From DASQHY01 sp035602605 (GTDB taxonomy: Bacteria > Acidobacteriota > Terriglobia > Acidiferrales > UBA7541): 64,000 nucleotides of DNA. Shown here piece by piece: positions 53,715 to 62,385 of the stretch. The position numbers were made by a program, and so were the translations under genes. The DNA is taken from the NCBI GenBank assembly GCA_035602605.1, contig DATNLZ010000111.1, positions 11,025-75,024 on the forward strand, read 5' to 3'. The notes beneath the pieces were generated by a model. It searched no databases. It saw only the letters and a list, made by a program, of their open reading frames with translations, and had not been told where the DNA came from. Position 1 is the first letter of the stretch; each line of letters opens with the position of its first letter.

Positions 53715-54434
53715 TTATTGCAGCTGGTCAAATCGACGATCAATCTCTTCAACCACGTGAGTCACTGCGCCAAGATACGCATGAAATACACGCTCGAGTT
53801 CCGCATACGAGGGCTCGCGCACGGCTTCGCGAAGTCCGAGCACTTGCAAAACGCCGACAGCATCAAACCCAAGCTTTGCTGCCAAGCTTTCCACAACGGC
53901 GCGACGCGATTGTGGGACCGGGGCGCCCTCAGCCAGTAGTGCATGTCGAAACAATACAATAAACGAGGAGATCGATTCTGTGAGCAACCGATGCAGCGCT
54001 TTCTCGTTCTTCGCGGCTGTAAGATAAGACTGCCGCAAACGGAGTACGTTGGTGCGCAGCTCCCGCTCGATCTGCTGGCGATGTAAATCGAGCGGCACGT
54101 CAAAATTGGCAAATATATTCTCACCAAAGAGCACCCGATTGCTTCGCTGAATATCCAGAAACTCAATGGCAAAGACGTCAGCAGAGCGATGTAACTCGTC
54201 GCGATCGAACACCAGCGGCGCAGGGTGCCCCTTCTTTTCCCACCAGCGTGAGGTATGCGTAAGCTTCTGCAATTCGGCACCGTCGAGGCGTTCGAGCACG
54301 CATAAAATGTTCAGATCGGAATGGCGAGGTTGAAATTCGCCGGTGGCCGCCGAACCGTAAAGAACCACTGCTTTGAGGTTCGCGCCTGCCGCCAGCTTCA
54401 ATCCATCAACGAGTTCCGCCAAATCTTTTTCCAT
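53715..54434 (-). CDS. Nucleotidyltransferase-fold protein with helical C-terminus
   Basis: Residues about 10-100 carry the minimal nucleotidyltransferase pattern VVLYGSAATGEFQPRHSDLN: the G-S and the first acidic residue are present, but the second residue of the usual D-x-D/E pair is Asn. The C-terminal half (about 120-239) is all-helical, HEPN-like, with many Leu and charged residues. The substrate is unknown; it may be a non-catalytic or nucleic-acid or antibiotic type transferase. It is wedged between the TPM gene (18 bp upstream) and lemA (61 bp downstream), separating a pair that is usually adjacent. Confidence 0.7.
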   Translation of the reverse strand: MEKDLAELVDGLKLAAGANLKAVVLYGSAATGEFQPRHSDLNILCVLERLDGAELQKLTHTSRWWEKKGHPAPLVFDRDELHRSADVFAIEFLDIQRSNRVLFGENIFANFDVPLDLHRQQIERELRTNVLRLRQSYLTAAKNEKALHRLLTESISSFIVLFRHALLAEGAPVPQSRRAVVESLAAKLGFDAVGVLQVLGLREAVREPSYAELERVFHAYLGAVTHVVEEIDRRFDQLQ

Positions 54435-54452
54435 GCGATCCGCTCCTCGATC

Positions 54453-55307
54453 TTACCAGCTTCCTCCAGCGCCGCCGCCTCCCGATGACCCGCCGCCGAA
54501 TCCTCCAAAGCCTCCTCCGCCTCCCCCGCCACCAAACCCGCCACCTCCCCAGCCACCACCCCCGTCTCCCCATCCCCCTCGTCGGCCCATCCCGCCGAAC
54601 AGGCCACCCAGGAACATTCCTCCGAGGAACGACCCTCCGCGGCCGATGAGCAAACTGAACAGCAAAAGGTAAACGATTATCCGGAACAAGCTGACGGAAC
54701 GATGCCGAGGCTCCGGCCGGTCGAGCGCGGGGGGCTCAACCGAATGGTAGTTCAGGGTAACGCCGCGATCCTGAGCGATCACTCCGGCAATGCGACTGGC
54801 AATCAGGGCGAGGGCTTGACTGTAGTCGGCTTGCTGAAGGTACGGGCGCATTTCACGCCCGAATCCGCCAACCTTGCCATCCGGCAGAATCGGCTCGAGG
54901 CCATAGCCTACTTCAGTCCAGTATTGATGGTCGTTTACGGCCAGCAGAACTAAAACGCCGCGGTCGTCGCCTTTCTTCCCTACGCCCCATTTCTGGTAAA
55001 GGGTATGCGCAAAATTTTGTGCCGTGTCGCCATCGAGTGTTTGTATGGTGACAATTACAAGAGCGGCGCCGGTTTTTTCGAGAAGTTCGGTGCAAAGAGC
55101 GGTGATTTGGCTGTAAACGCCGGAACGCAGAACTCCGGCAAAGTCATTGACGCAACCCTGAGGCTTGAGGTCAGAAACTTTCTCGGCGCGAGCCAAGCCG
55201 GGACATAAAAAAATCGACAAGAAGAACAAGAAAGAACACAACGAAATCGCGCGGACGCCCAGCAGACGATTGGGGTTTTGCTCTACGATTTGGAAGCGAG
55301 CGGTCAT
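54453..55307 (-). CDS. TPM-domain membrane protein, YgcG-like
   Basis: A signal peptide with a long charged start (about 1-41, cut after ARA) precedes the TPM domain (about 48-185). NDFAGVLRSGVYSQI and GDDRGVLVLLAVNDHQYWTEVGYGLEPILPDG are the typical TPM blocks. A membrane helix follows (about 205-223), then a tail rich in Gly with Trp/Phe repeats to residue 284. TPM proteins are linked to phosphatase activity in plants and to photosystem repair; the role here is unknown. It is probably partnered with LemA. Confidence 0.88.
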   Translation of the reverse strand: MTARFQIVEQNPNRLLGVRAISLCSFLFFLSIFLCPGLARAEKVSDLKPQGCVNDFAGVLRSGVYSQITALCTELLEKTGAALVIVTIQTLDGDTAQNFAHTLYQKWGVGKKGDDRGVLVLLAVNDHQYWTEVGYGLEPILPDGKVGGFGREMRPYLQQADYSQALALIASRIAGVIAQDRGVTLNYHSVEPPALDRPEPRHRSVSLFRIIVYLLLFSLLIGRGGSFLGGMFLGGLFGGMGRRGGWGDGGGGWGGGGFGGGGGGGGFGGFGGGSSGGGGAGGSW

Positions 55308-55328
55308 AGCGTGTCGATGCTTTATTGA

Positions 55329-56894
55329 TCAATCTGCTGGGGCGGCGCGGTCGCGCGCCCACACGCGCAAAGCGGCGATATCTTCAGCGCGAGTCACAGA
55401 CAAAGGGCGCGTGGCGTGCAGCTCCGCGAGGATGATGGCCGTTGAAAGCAGCTGCTTCTGCGAAAACGCAGTGTAAAGTCCGGCCACAATGGATTGCTCA
55501 ATCTCCGCCCCGCTGAAGCCCTCGCTCGCCGTCGCGAGTTCCTTCAAATCAAATTGCCCAGGGTCGCGGCCACGCCTGCGAAGGTGAATCTCGAACAGTG
55601 CGGCACGAACATCCGCGCCTGGTAAATCAACAAAAAAGATTTCATCGAAGCGTCCCTTGCGCAGAAGCTCAGGCGGCAGCAGCGAAAGATTATTGGATGT
55701 GGCGGCAATGAAGACGCCACTCTGACGGTCCTGCAGCCACGTCAAGAATGTAGCAAGCAGACGCTGCGATAGGCCCCCATCGACATCGGAACTTGCGCTC
55801 GTTGCGGCAAAGCCCTTCTCGATTTCGTCGATCCACAAGACGATTGGTGCGAGTTGCTCGGCGACGCTAAGGGCTCTGGTCAGGCGCTTCTCGGATTCGC
55901 CAATATATTTGTCGTAAAGTGCGCCAGCATCGAGTTTGGCCAGCTCAAGCCTCCATTCACCGGCGATAGCCTTGGCCGCCATGCTCTTGCCGCAGCCTTG
56001 AACTCCCGTGATGAGGACTCCCTTGGGAGGCTCAAGCCCGAACGTTTGGCCTTCAAGGGTCAGAGCACCTTCACGTTTTTTGAGCCATTTCTTCAAAGAC
56101 CTCAGGCCGGCAACGTCGGAAAAGTTGGAGCCGACCTTGACATATTCCAGCACGCCGTCCCGGCGGAGAATTTGCCGTTTGGCCTCCAATATATCGGCGA
56201 GAAGCGCTGCATCCGCGCGACCTCGGGCCAGCAGACACTTCGTAAGTGTGCGGCGCGCTTCCTCGCTGGTCAAACCTTGAAGCGACTGAGCCAACTGGTG
56301 CAGATTTGCAGTATCAAGATCAACCCTAAACGACGCCTGCCGACCCGTTTCTGCGAGAGTTCGATGGACCACCTGGAGCAGAAGATCGGTATCCGGAAAA
56401 TCAAGACGAAACGCTACCGCGTCGTTTTCCAGCTCGGCTGGAAGTTTGAGAGAGGGTCCGGAGATAATGATGGAGCGGCGCGCGTCCCGGAAACCCTCGG
56501 CGAGTTCACGAAGACGGCGGCAGGTTTTGTCCTGCTCGCAATAACGCGCGAAATCCTTAAGCATAAAGAGTGCGTCACCCTTGATCAGCGCTATGCTGGC
56601 GATGGCAGCGTCGGCATCCTCGGTGTGGTAAATAGGGGCGCCATTCTGGCGGGCTAGGCCGGTGGTCACGCTCCAGACAAAAAGCGGTACGGAGAGCTCC
56701 TCAGCGACGTCATGGAGCAGTTCTTCAACACGCGATTCTTCAGACGTTTCAACGGTAATGAGGGGGTGGCGGGAATTAACGAGTAAACGGAACTCATCTT
56801 TCGTTTTGTGCGCAAGTACCGCAGCGCTTGCCCGGCCTGGAGTCAAAGAGGTTGATGGCAAGCGATTTAGCGGTGTCGGCGGTGCGTTTGACAA
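55329..56894 (-). CDS. AAA ATPase, Ycf46-like
   Basis: A 521-residue protein with an N-terminal about 200-residue region (DEFRLLVNSRHPLITVETSEESRVEELL) and one AAA+ module. Walker A is GVQGCGKSMAAKAI, Walker B IVLWIDEIEKGF, sensor 1 ATSNN, arginine finger region LLRKGRFDEIFFVDLPG, followed by a helical lid. This layout matches Ycf46-type AAA ATPases, linked to CO2 use in cyanobacteria but of unknown role elsewhere. It is first gene of the unit leading to TPM, nucleotidyltransferase and LemA. Its start codon overlaps the -35 box of the divergent rpsT promoter. Confidence 0.85.
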   Translation of the reverse strand: MSNAPPTPLNRLPSTSLTPGRASAAVLAHKTKDEFRLLVNSRHPLITVETSEESRVEELLHDVAEELSVPLFVWSVTTGLARQNGAPIYHTEDADAAIASIALIKGDALFMLKDFARYCEQDKTCRRLRELAEGFRDARRSIIISGPSLKLPAELENDAVAFRLDFPDTDLLLQVVHRTLAETGRQASFRVDLDTANLHQLAQSLQGLTSEEARRTLTKCLLARGRADAALLADILEAKRQILRRDGVLEYVKVGSNFSDVAGLRSLKKWLKKREGALTLEGQTFGLEPPKGVLITGVQGCGKSMAAKAIAGEWRLELAKLDAGALYDKYIGESEKRLTRALSVAEQLAPIVLWIDEIEKGFAATSASSDVDGGLSQRLLATFLTWLQDRQSGVFIAATSNNLSLLPPELLRKGRFDEIFFVDLPGADVRAALFEIHLRRRGRDPGQFDLKELATASEGFSGAEIEQSIVAGLYTAFSQKQLLSTAIILAELHATRPLSVTRAEDIAALRVWARDRAAPAD

Positions 56895-56916
56895 AGAAGT
56901 GTGCCTCGGCTAGTGT
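56888..56916 (+). promoter_or_regulatory. Promoter of rpsT
   Basis: TTGACA (56888-56893), a 17-base spacer, then TAGTGT (56911-56916). The start would be near 56923, giving a leader of about 37 bases with AAGGAG at 56949-56954. It overlaps the first codons of the divergent AAA gene, so the two may interfere. Confidence 0.65.
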
Positions 56917-56959
56917 AGAGAATTCACAGATTTCGAATTATTGCCGATAAGGAGCATGC

Positions 56960-57280
56960 ATGGCTCAAGGTACGGCCACAAAGGTCAAGAAACGCAAGAA
57001 ATCAGTATTAAAACGCGCCAAACAATCGCTCGAGCGCGCGGCCGAGAACCGTTCGCATCGCACGCGCGTGCGCTCTATAATCAAAAAGATGCGCATCGCG
57101 CTGACAGCTGGGGATGCCACGGCGGCGGGAAATCTCCTCAACCCCACGCTTTCGGCAATTGACCGCGCGATCACCAAAGGCATCTTGCACGAAAATACTG
57201 CTAACCGCTACAAGTCTCGCCTGCATCACGCCTACAATTCGTTACGCGCTGCAAAGCCAGCTCAATCCCAGTCGTCGTGA
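56960..57280 (+). CDS. rpsT: 30S ribosomal protein S20
   Basis: Binds 16S rRNA early in 30S assembly. The 106-residue basic protein has the conserved KRAKQSLERAAENRSHRTRVRSIIKKM start, AIDRAITKGILHENTANRYKSRL and a short Ser/Gln tail. The total is longer than the common 87-90 because of an N-terminal and a C-terminal extension. The ATG at 56960 has AAGGAG five bases upstream. It is convergent with holA. Confidence 0.96.
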   Translation: MAQGTATKVKKRKKSVLKRAKQSLERAAENRSHRTRVRSIIKKMRIALTAGDATAAGNLLNPTLSAIDRAITKGILHENTANRYKSRLHHAYNSLRAAKPAQSQSS

Positions 57281-57333
57281 GCGTGTCATTCGGCTTAGCC
57301 CGGCGAGATTCAGTGTAGCTGTCTAGTCTTCCG

Positions 57334-58392
57334 TTACCTTACGGCCGCTCGCAACGACTGCGGTGCGGAAAGCTTGGCGGCCAAAAATTCCATCACCGCA
57401 CGCGGATTCGTAATACCCGACTTCAGGAGGCTGTCGGCTTCATAAAGTGCCGCCAGGCCCTCTACAAGTTGCGCGCGCGAAATTCGCCGGCAATCGCGTA
57501 GCGCCAACTCGGCCATCCCCTGGCGCATCCCGAGGCTTCGAGCTGCCTGCCATCCGACGCTGTTGGCAGGAAGCTGCTGGGCCTCCAGCAGTTTTCGAAA
57601 CATCCACGCGATGGCGCCTATCATGGCCACGGGATCTTCTCCACCGCGCAAAACTCCATCGAGAAAGTCTAAAGCCTTCTGCGGCTGCCCGGCAGCGAAA
57701 ATCTCCGCAAGTTGCCAGATACTATTCTTTTTCTCGCCGATGACTAGCAATTCCACATCCTTCAAGGTCACCTGTTTGCGATCGCCAACGTAGGTAACCA
57801 GCTTTTCCAGCTCCGAATGGATCTGCATAAGGTTGGCGTTCAGCATTTCCGACAATTCTTCAGCCGCCTCGCGATCGACCTCCGCGCCCATTTTCTCGCC
57901 CATCTCCGATGCCAGCGACGCTGCGAGCCGCAGCCTTTCCTCGGGATTGTTGCCAACATTCATGTCCACGACGAGTGTCTTCTCTACCAGAATCTTGCCG
58001 ACCTTCATGCGCAGGTCGAGATGCCCAGCCATAAAAACGAGCACGGTGAATGGGGCTGGATCGTCGAGATACTTCGAAAGCTCCTTAACAGCTAGGTCGC
58101 GGGCGTCGTCACCGAGCTTTTCCAGCGCTTCGACGTCGTCGAGAAAAACAACCTGACGCGGGCAGAGCATGGGAAGAGTTTGCGCCTGACCAATCGCGGC
58201 GTCAAAATCTCCGTTCGCAGCTGAGTACCGTGAAACTCCCCAGTCGCGAGCCCCCGGCGGCACATAGGTCTCCATCAACGCAGCCTTGCAGGAATCGCGG
58301 AGGTAATGTTCCTCGCCCAGCAGCAGAAGCGAAGGAATTGCCTGTCCTGTGGCGAGTCGATGCAAGAGTTCTTGGCGGCTCGCTTGCGGCAT
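57334..58392 (-). CDS. holA: DNA polymerase III delta subunit
   Basis: Clamp-loader subunit that opens the beta ring. A 352-residue AAA+-like protein with LLLGEEHYLRDSCKAALMETYVPPGARD at the N-terminus (no Walker A, as normal for delta) and the middle VTLKDVELLVIGEKKNSIWQLAEIFAAGQPQKALDFLDGVLRGGEDPVAMIGAIAWMFRKLL block diagnostic of HolA. Its ATG shares one base with the lptE stop (TGATG), the classic lptE-holA coupling. Confidence 0.94.
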   Translation of the reverse strand: MPQASRQELLHRLATGQAIPSLLLLGEEHYLRDSCKAALMETYVPPGARDWGVSRYSAANGDFDAAIGQAQTLPMLCPRQVVFLDDVEALEKLGDDARDLAVKELSKYLDDPAPFTVLVFMAGHLDLRMKVGKILVEKTLVVDMNVGNNPEERLRLAASLASEMGEKMGAEVDREAAEELSEMLNANLMQIHSELEKLVTYVGDRKQVTLKDVELLVIGEKKNSIWQLAEIFAAGQPQKALDFLDGVLRGGEDPVAMIGAIAWMFRKLLEAQQLPANSVGWQAARSLGMRQGMAELALRDCRRISRAQLVEGLAALYEADSLLKSGITNPRAVMEFLAAKLSAPQSLRAAVR

Positions 58393-58919
58393 CAGAAGCC
58401 CTCCATGATTGCGGCGACGAGGCGTTCAGCGAAAGTCCGTGCCATTCGGTCGAGCGCGGGATCGCGTTCTTCGAAAAAACTTTTGAGGTCGGTCGAAATC
58501 TCGTACTCATCACGAAACAGAAACGTGTCGTTGCGATAGAGCACTTTTTGAGATTCGCGTTCTTCGAGGATAACTTCGCATCGCAAGGTGACCAGCATCG
58601 TCGTTGCGCGCCCAGTTGACGCATCGAACAGCACAGCACTTGATTCTAAGCTGGTAATGCCTCCGCGAAGTACGGCATCAGCTTGTTTGGCATCGGGAAC
58701 CACTCGATAGGAGGTCTTGGCCAGAAATTCGCGCACCAGAGCCGCTGTCAAGCGCTGCTCAATGCGATATTGGTTGGTATGGTTTTCGAGGGCGAGGATG
58801 CCAATCGTTTTGACATGGGTGGGCAAAATAGTGGAGCGTCCCGCAACGTGGTACCCGCACCCGGCTACGAGCACCGCGAGAACCGACACTACAATCAGCT
58901 GCGGTACGACCACACCCAT
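58392..58919 (-). CDS. lptE: LPS-assembly lipoprotein LptE
   Basis: Outer-membrane lipoprotein that plugs LptD during LPS insertion. The ATG at 58919 gives MGVVVPQLIVVSVLAVLVAGC, with a lipobox Cys at about 21, then GYHVAGRSTILPTHVKTIGI, the LptE start. A region rich in TRATTMLVTLRCEVILEE and NDTFLFRDEYEI strands follows; the total is 175 residues. The frame runs open to 59000, but that would place the lipobox too far in and overlap the upstream gene. Confidence 0.9.
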   Translation of the reverse strand: MGVVVPQLIVVSVLAVLVAGCGYHVAGRSTILPTHVKTIGILALENHTNQYRIEQRLTAALVREFLAKTSYRVVPDAKQADAVLRGGITSLESSAVLFDASTGRATTMLVTLRCEVILEERESQKVLYRNDTFLFRDEYEISTDLKSFFEERDPALDRMARTFAERLVAAIMEGF

Positions 58920-58924
58920 GCGTA

Positions 58925-59947
58925 TCACAAAAGTTTCTCCGCAATGCGCACCGCGTTTGCCGCGCTCACGCGTGTGTTGTCGGCCGCGCCCCACAGCCAA
59001 TAGCCATTAGCGTGAACGGCGTCGCGCACAGGCCTGGCCAGGGAAACTCTCTCGTCGCCTGCTACAGTCGCGTTGGAAATTCCAGTTTGTTCTTCTCCGG
59101 ACCCTCCCTCGAACATGATCCCCGTGCCGCGCAACGCTTCGGTAAGTGCGGTCGGTTCCGGAGATGCCTCAAATTCGGCGTACGCGCTGAACGCATAACC
59201 GTGAAACACGGGCGCATGAATCAGTTGAATAGCGGGGACTGGTGCGCGGCCTCTCAGGTAGGTGGCCACTTCGAACATGATGCGGTCGCGTACCGCGGAT
59301 AAATTCTGAGAGCTCCCCGAGCCATAGCGGTCCAGAAGGTTGAACGCCACCTGAGTATCGAAAAACTCCCGAACCAGGGGCTGCAAGGACAGAAGCTTTA
59401 CCGTTTGGCTCTCCAGTTCCTCGATTCCCCCGACTCCTTGCTCCGACACCGGATGAAAGAAAATGAGCACGAGTCTTGCGAGTCCGAGTTTCGCGAGTGC
59501 TGCCGACAAACAGCAAGATACGATCGCAGGAGTTGTCGGTGAGATAAAAAGGTTGAGCTCCTTGGGATTTTTGGGCGCCGGCGGTCCAAGCAGCTGAGTC
59601 AAGGGAGGAATCCAGAAACGCGCCGAGGGTAAATTTGCAAGGCCGCCGGAAAGATCAATGACTGTGCTTCCCGCCCGGAATGCAGCTTCTCCATGCCGCG
59701 CTGCAAAAGCAGGCGAGCCCGCAAAAAATACCAGGCGAACGCCTTCAAAACTTTCTTCACCCGCAGCCTGCACCACTGCAGGCTCACCCGCTACTTCGGT
59801 CAGCATCCCGGCGACGCCGTCTTCATCAACCAAGCGAATGTGCGACGAGGCCCATCGCCCGCCCTCCAGCATCTCTTTGAGCTCGCGCCCGCGAAGCGAC
59901 GAGGCCCCAGCAATGGCTAAACGCAAGGTCTGAGTGTCGGCGGGCAT
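58925..59947 (-). CDS. Aspartate-semialdehyde dehydrogenase-like protein, catalytic Cys missing
   Basis: A 340-residue Asd/ArgC-fold protein: nucleotide-binding LRLAIAGASSLRGRELKEML, then FFAGSPAFAARHGEAAFRAGSTVIDLSGG. At the site where Asd has N-C-S/T-x-I the sequence is ISPTTPAIVSCC, so the nucleophilic Cys is replaced by Thr. The dimerisation domain has EELESQTVKLLS and HAPVFHGYAFSAYAEF. It resembles the Asd-related USG-1 proteins of unknown function more than true Asd. It lies 3 bp after pssA and 5 bp before lptE. Confidence 0.8.
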   Translation of the reverse strand: MPADTQTLRLAIAGASSLRGRELKEMLEGGRWASSHIRLVDEDGVAGMLTEVAGEPAVVQAAGEESFEGVRLVFFAGSPAFAARHGEAAFRAGSTVIDLSGGLANLPSARFWIPPLTQLLGPPAPKNPKELNLFISPTTPAIVSCCLSAALAKLGLARLVLIFFHPVSEQGVGGIEELESQTVKLLSLQPLVREFFDTQVAFNLLDRYGSGSSQNLSAVRDRIMFEVATYLRGRAPVPAIQLIHAPVFHGYAFSAYAEFEASPEPTALTEALRGTGIMFEGGSGEEQTGISNATVAGDERVSLARPVRDAVHANGYWLWGAADNTRVSAANAVRIAEKLL

Positions 59948-59950
59948 CGA

Positions 59951-60772
59951 TCAGGCGGTCCGGGAAACCACGTGCCGCCGTACCAGACGCGCCGTGTGAA
60001 GGATTACACCAATGCCGCAGTAGGCTGAGGCGAGCGTTAGAAGAACGATCTGTGAATAAAATACAATGGCGCCGAATAATAGAGCAAGCAGCACGAATCC
60101 GAGTGATGGCTGACGCTTTGTCCATGGCACATCTTTGAAGCTGTAAAACCGCACAGTGCTCGTCATCAACGCAGCAAGCGAACCGGCCAGCACCAGCACG
60201 GCCAAGGTCCAACGCCAATCCTCAATAGGATATTTCGACGCGTGCACAATCGCGGCTATCATTCCTGCAGCCGCGGGAGTCGGCAAGCCTACGAAGTAGC
60301 GTGAGCCCCCGGGGGCCATCCCTTGAATATTGAATCGCGCTAGTCGCCAAGCGCAACAGGTTACAAACCCCAGTCCCACCAGCCACCCAAGCTGCATGAG
60401 TTGCGTGGCGCCCAGAGTTTCAGTATCGGCCAAACTTCGCACCGCCCACGAGTAGGCGAGGACGGCAGGAGCGATTCCGAAACTAATCACGTCGGCAAGC
60501 GAATCAAACTGCTTGCCGAATTCAGTGCCGGTACCGGTCATGCGCGCAATGCGTCCGTCGAGCGAGTCAAACAGGATTGCAAAACCAATCGCGCGAGCGG
60601 CATGATCAAAATTATCGGCGCCCCCATGAAGAGTGGTCAGAACCGCGTAATACCCGCATAGCAAGTTGATAACGGTGAGCGAACTGGGAAGGAGATAGAT
60701 CCCGCGCCGGAGGCGATGATTGCGCGGATGCTGCCGTGCGAACTCAAGCTCGTGCTGTTCGAACTCCCCCAT
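59951..60772 (-). CDS. pssA: CDP-diacylglycerol-serine O-phosphatidyltransferase
   Basis: Membrane enzyme making phosphatidylserine from CDP-diacylglycerol and serine. The CDP-alcohol phosphotransferase motif is FDSLDGRIARMTGTGTEFG followed by KQFDSLAD. About eight hydrophobic helices are visible in 273 residues, which fits the type II (Bacillus-like) membrane form. The gene begins 10 bp after psd, so synthesis and decarboxylation of phosphatidylserine to phosphatidylethanolamine are co-encoded. Confidence 0.94.
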   Translation of the reverse strand: MGEFEQHELEFARQHPRNHRLRRGIYLLPSSLTVINLLCGYYAVLTTLHGGADNFDHAARAIGFAILFDSLDGRIARMTGTGTEFGKQFDSLADVISFGIAPAVLAYSWAVRSLADTETLGATQLMQLGWLVGLGFVTCCAWRLARFNIQGMAPGGSRYFVGLPTPAAAGMIAAIVHASKYPIEDWRWTLAVLVLAGSLAALMTSTVRFYSFKDVPWTKRQPSLGFVLLALLFGAIVFYSQIVLLTLASAYCGIGVILHTARLVRRHVVSRTA

Positions 60773-60782
60773 CGTTCAACCC

Positions 60783-61430
60783 CTATTGTGCACCTTTTGG
60801 CGGCCAGTACGCCAGGATGCTTGAGCCGCCGGCCACGTGCTGGCCAGTGCGCACTAAGATTTCCGCGTCGTGCGGGAGCCAAACGTCCACGCGCGAGCCA
60901 AATCGCACGATCCCTATGCGTTCCCCACGCGCCAGGACGGCTCCTTCGGACTTCCAGGACACGACGCGGCGGGCAATCGCGCCGGCGATCTGTTTGAAAA
61001 CAATTTCTCCGGTGGCGGTGTCCAGATGAAAGATATTTTGTTCGTTCTCCGCAGATGCTCGCGAGCGCATGGCCGCGTAGAAACGGCCGGGTCGGTATTC
61101 CAGCTTGCTGATGCGACCGGCCATTGGAGCACGGTTCACGTGTACATTCCACACCGCGAGGAAAATGCTCATCCGCTTGCCCGGGCGCCCGTTATACGCC
61201 TCGTCTACGACGACTACAACTCGCCCATCCGCTGGAGATACTACTGCATTGGGTACCGCGGGGATGACTCTTTCAGGATCGCGAAAGAAATACAAAATAA
61301 ACAGCGCGAGCAACAGCAGAACGCCCGCGAGCGGAAACAGGATGGACGAGTCCCGGTTGCGGCCCACCAATATCGCAGAAAGCCCTAAAACAAAAGGCAC
61401 TGCCGCAAATAGGTATCCTTCTTTCACCAT
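60783..61430 (-). CDS. psd: Phosphatidylserine decarboxylase, short form
   Basis: Pyruvoyl-dependent decarboxylase forming phosphatidylethanolamine. The 215-residue protein has two N-terminal helices (about 8-25, 30-48), then VIPAVPNAVVSPADGRVVVV, MSIFLAVWNVHVNRAPMAG, and the self-cleavage site in HVAGGSSILAYWP (cut before the Ser that becomes pyruvoyl). This is the short archaeal-type Psd. It is followed by pssA in the same unit. Confidence 0.94.
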   Translation of the reverse strand: MVKEGYLFAAVPFVLGLSAILVGRNRDSSILFPLAGVLLLLALFILYFFRDPERVIPAVPNAVVSPADGRVVVVVDEAYNGRPGKRMSIFLAVWNVHVNRAPMAGRISKLEYRPGRFYAAMRSRASAENEQNIFHLDTATGEIVFKQIAGAIARRVVSWKSEGAVLARGERIGIVRFGSRVDVWLPHDAEILVRTGQHVAGGSSILAYWPPKGAQ

Positions 61431-61505
61431 GAGGACTTACCTGCCCGGCAGGCCTGTCGCCTGGGCACACCCTTATCTTACGACAGAATGCAAGAAGCTA
61501 CGCGG

Positions 61506-61742
61506 CTAGCTGTCAGGTTGGCCGTGCGCGCGACGCCAAAGAATTTGTTCCATTTGATCTTTGACGCGAAGTTTCAATTTCTTAAGTTTGATTTGCTGCA
61601 GAAGGTCTTCGGAATTCAGGTAGGAACTTTTGGTGAGGTTTTGCAGCTCTTCTTCGTACTGCGAGTGCTCCTGCGCTAACCGTTGATATTCGATATCGAG
61701 CTCGGGGAGTATTTCTCGCGGATTGGTCGGCAAGATTGCCAT
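61506..61742 (-). CDS. Small coiled-coil protein, YdcH/DUF465-like
   Basis: A 78-residue hydrophilic protein predicted to be almost all helix. The pattern LDIEYQRLAQEHSQYEEELQNLTKS...QIKLKKLKLRVKDQMEQIL has the heptads and the H-x-x-x-x-x-x-L start of YdcH (DUF465) proteins, whose function is unknown. It lies between rimI upstream and psd downstream, with gaps of 93 and 75 bp. Confidence 0.7.
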   Translation of the reverse strand: MAILPTNPREILPELDIEYQRLAQEHSQYEEELQNLTKSSYLNSEDLLQQIKLKKLKLRVKDQMEQILWRRAHGQPDS

Positions 61743-61835
61743 CCGTAGCCTCCTTGTTGCAGCGATGTGAGAGCGGGTCTACATGAAGGTAAGCTACCAC
61801 AATCGAAATGACGGTTCCAATGGGAAATTAGTTGG

Positions 61836-62285
61836 TTAGAGTAGGAGGCGAGTCATGAGTAGCGCATCTTCATGGGGGTCCTGATAGTACTGAACCCTGC
61901 GGCCGCTGATGTGAAATCCTTCGCGCTGGTACAGTGAGATTGCCGCATGATTGGACTCGCGAACCTCAAGAAAAGCTTTGCGTGCGCCCTGTTGAGAAGC
62001 GCTGCTAAAGCATGTAGCCAATAGTGCCGTGGCCGCGCCGGCACGGCGAAATTCCTGGGCGACGACCACGTTTAAAATCTCGAGTTCGGATGCGGCGCAT
62101 CTTGCTATTAGAAATCCCACAATTTGTTCGTTGCGGACGGCCACCCAGCCCTCCATGCCGAGTTCCCCGAGCCGCTCATAATTCGAAGTATCCCAATTCC
62201 CTGCTTGAGGCGCCGAATAGGACAACCGGGCCATCGCCGCAGCATCTCTTGCTTCCAGGCTGCGAATTTTGATTCCGGCTCGCAA
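61836..62285 (-). CDS. rimI: Ribosomal-protein-S18-alanine N-acetyltransferase RimI
   Basis: GNAT acetyltransferase, 149 residues. The conserved strand-loop CAASELEILNVVVAQEFRRAGAATALL carries the E-I-x-x-x-A-V-like RimI block and the acetyl-CoA site (R-x-x-G-A/x), followed by FLEVRESNHAAISLYQREGF, the RimI E-V-R-x-S-N-x-x-A motif. It follows tsaB with a 100-bp gap; tsaB-rimI is a common pair. Confidence 0.88.
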   Translation of the reverse strand: MRAGIKIRSLEARDAAAMARLSYSAPQAGNWDTSNYERLGELGMEGWVAVRNEQIVGFLIARCAASELEILNVVVAQEFRRAGAATALLATCFSSASQQGARKAFLEVRESNHAAISLYQREGFHISGRRVQYYQDPHEDALLMTRLLL

Positions 62286-62385
62286 TTGATTTCCGAACGT
62301 CCTATTTGCCCAGCAGGCTCAATCGGCGTTCATGGCAGGACTCCACCACTGCGACCGGTGGTACTGGCAGTAATGATAGACGAGC

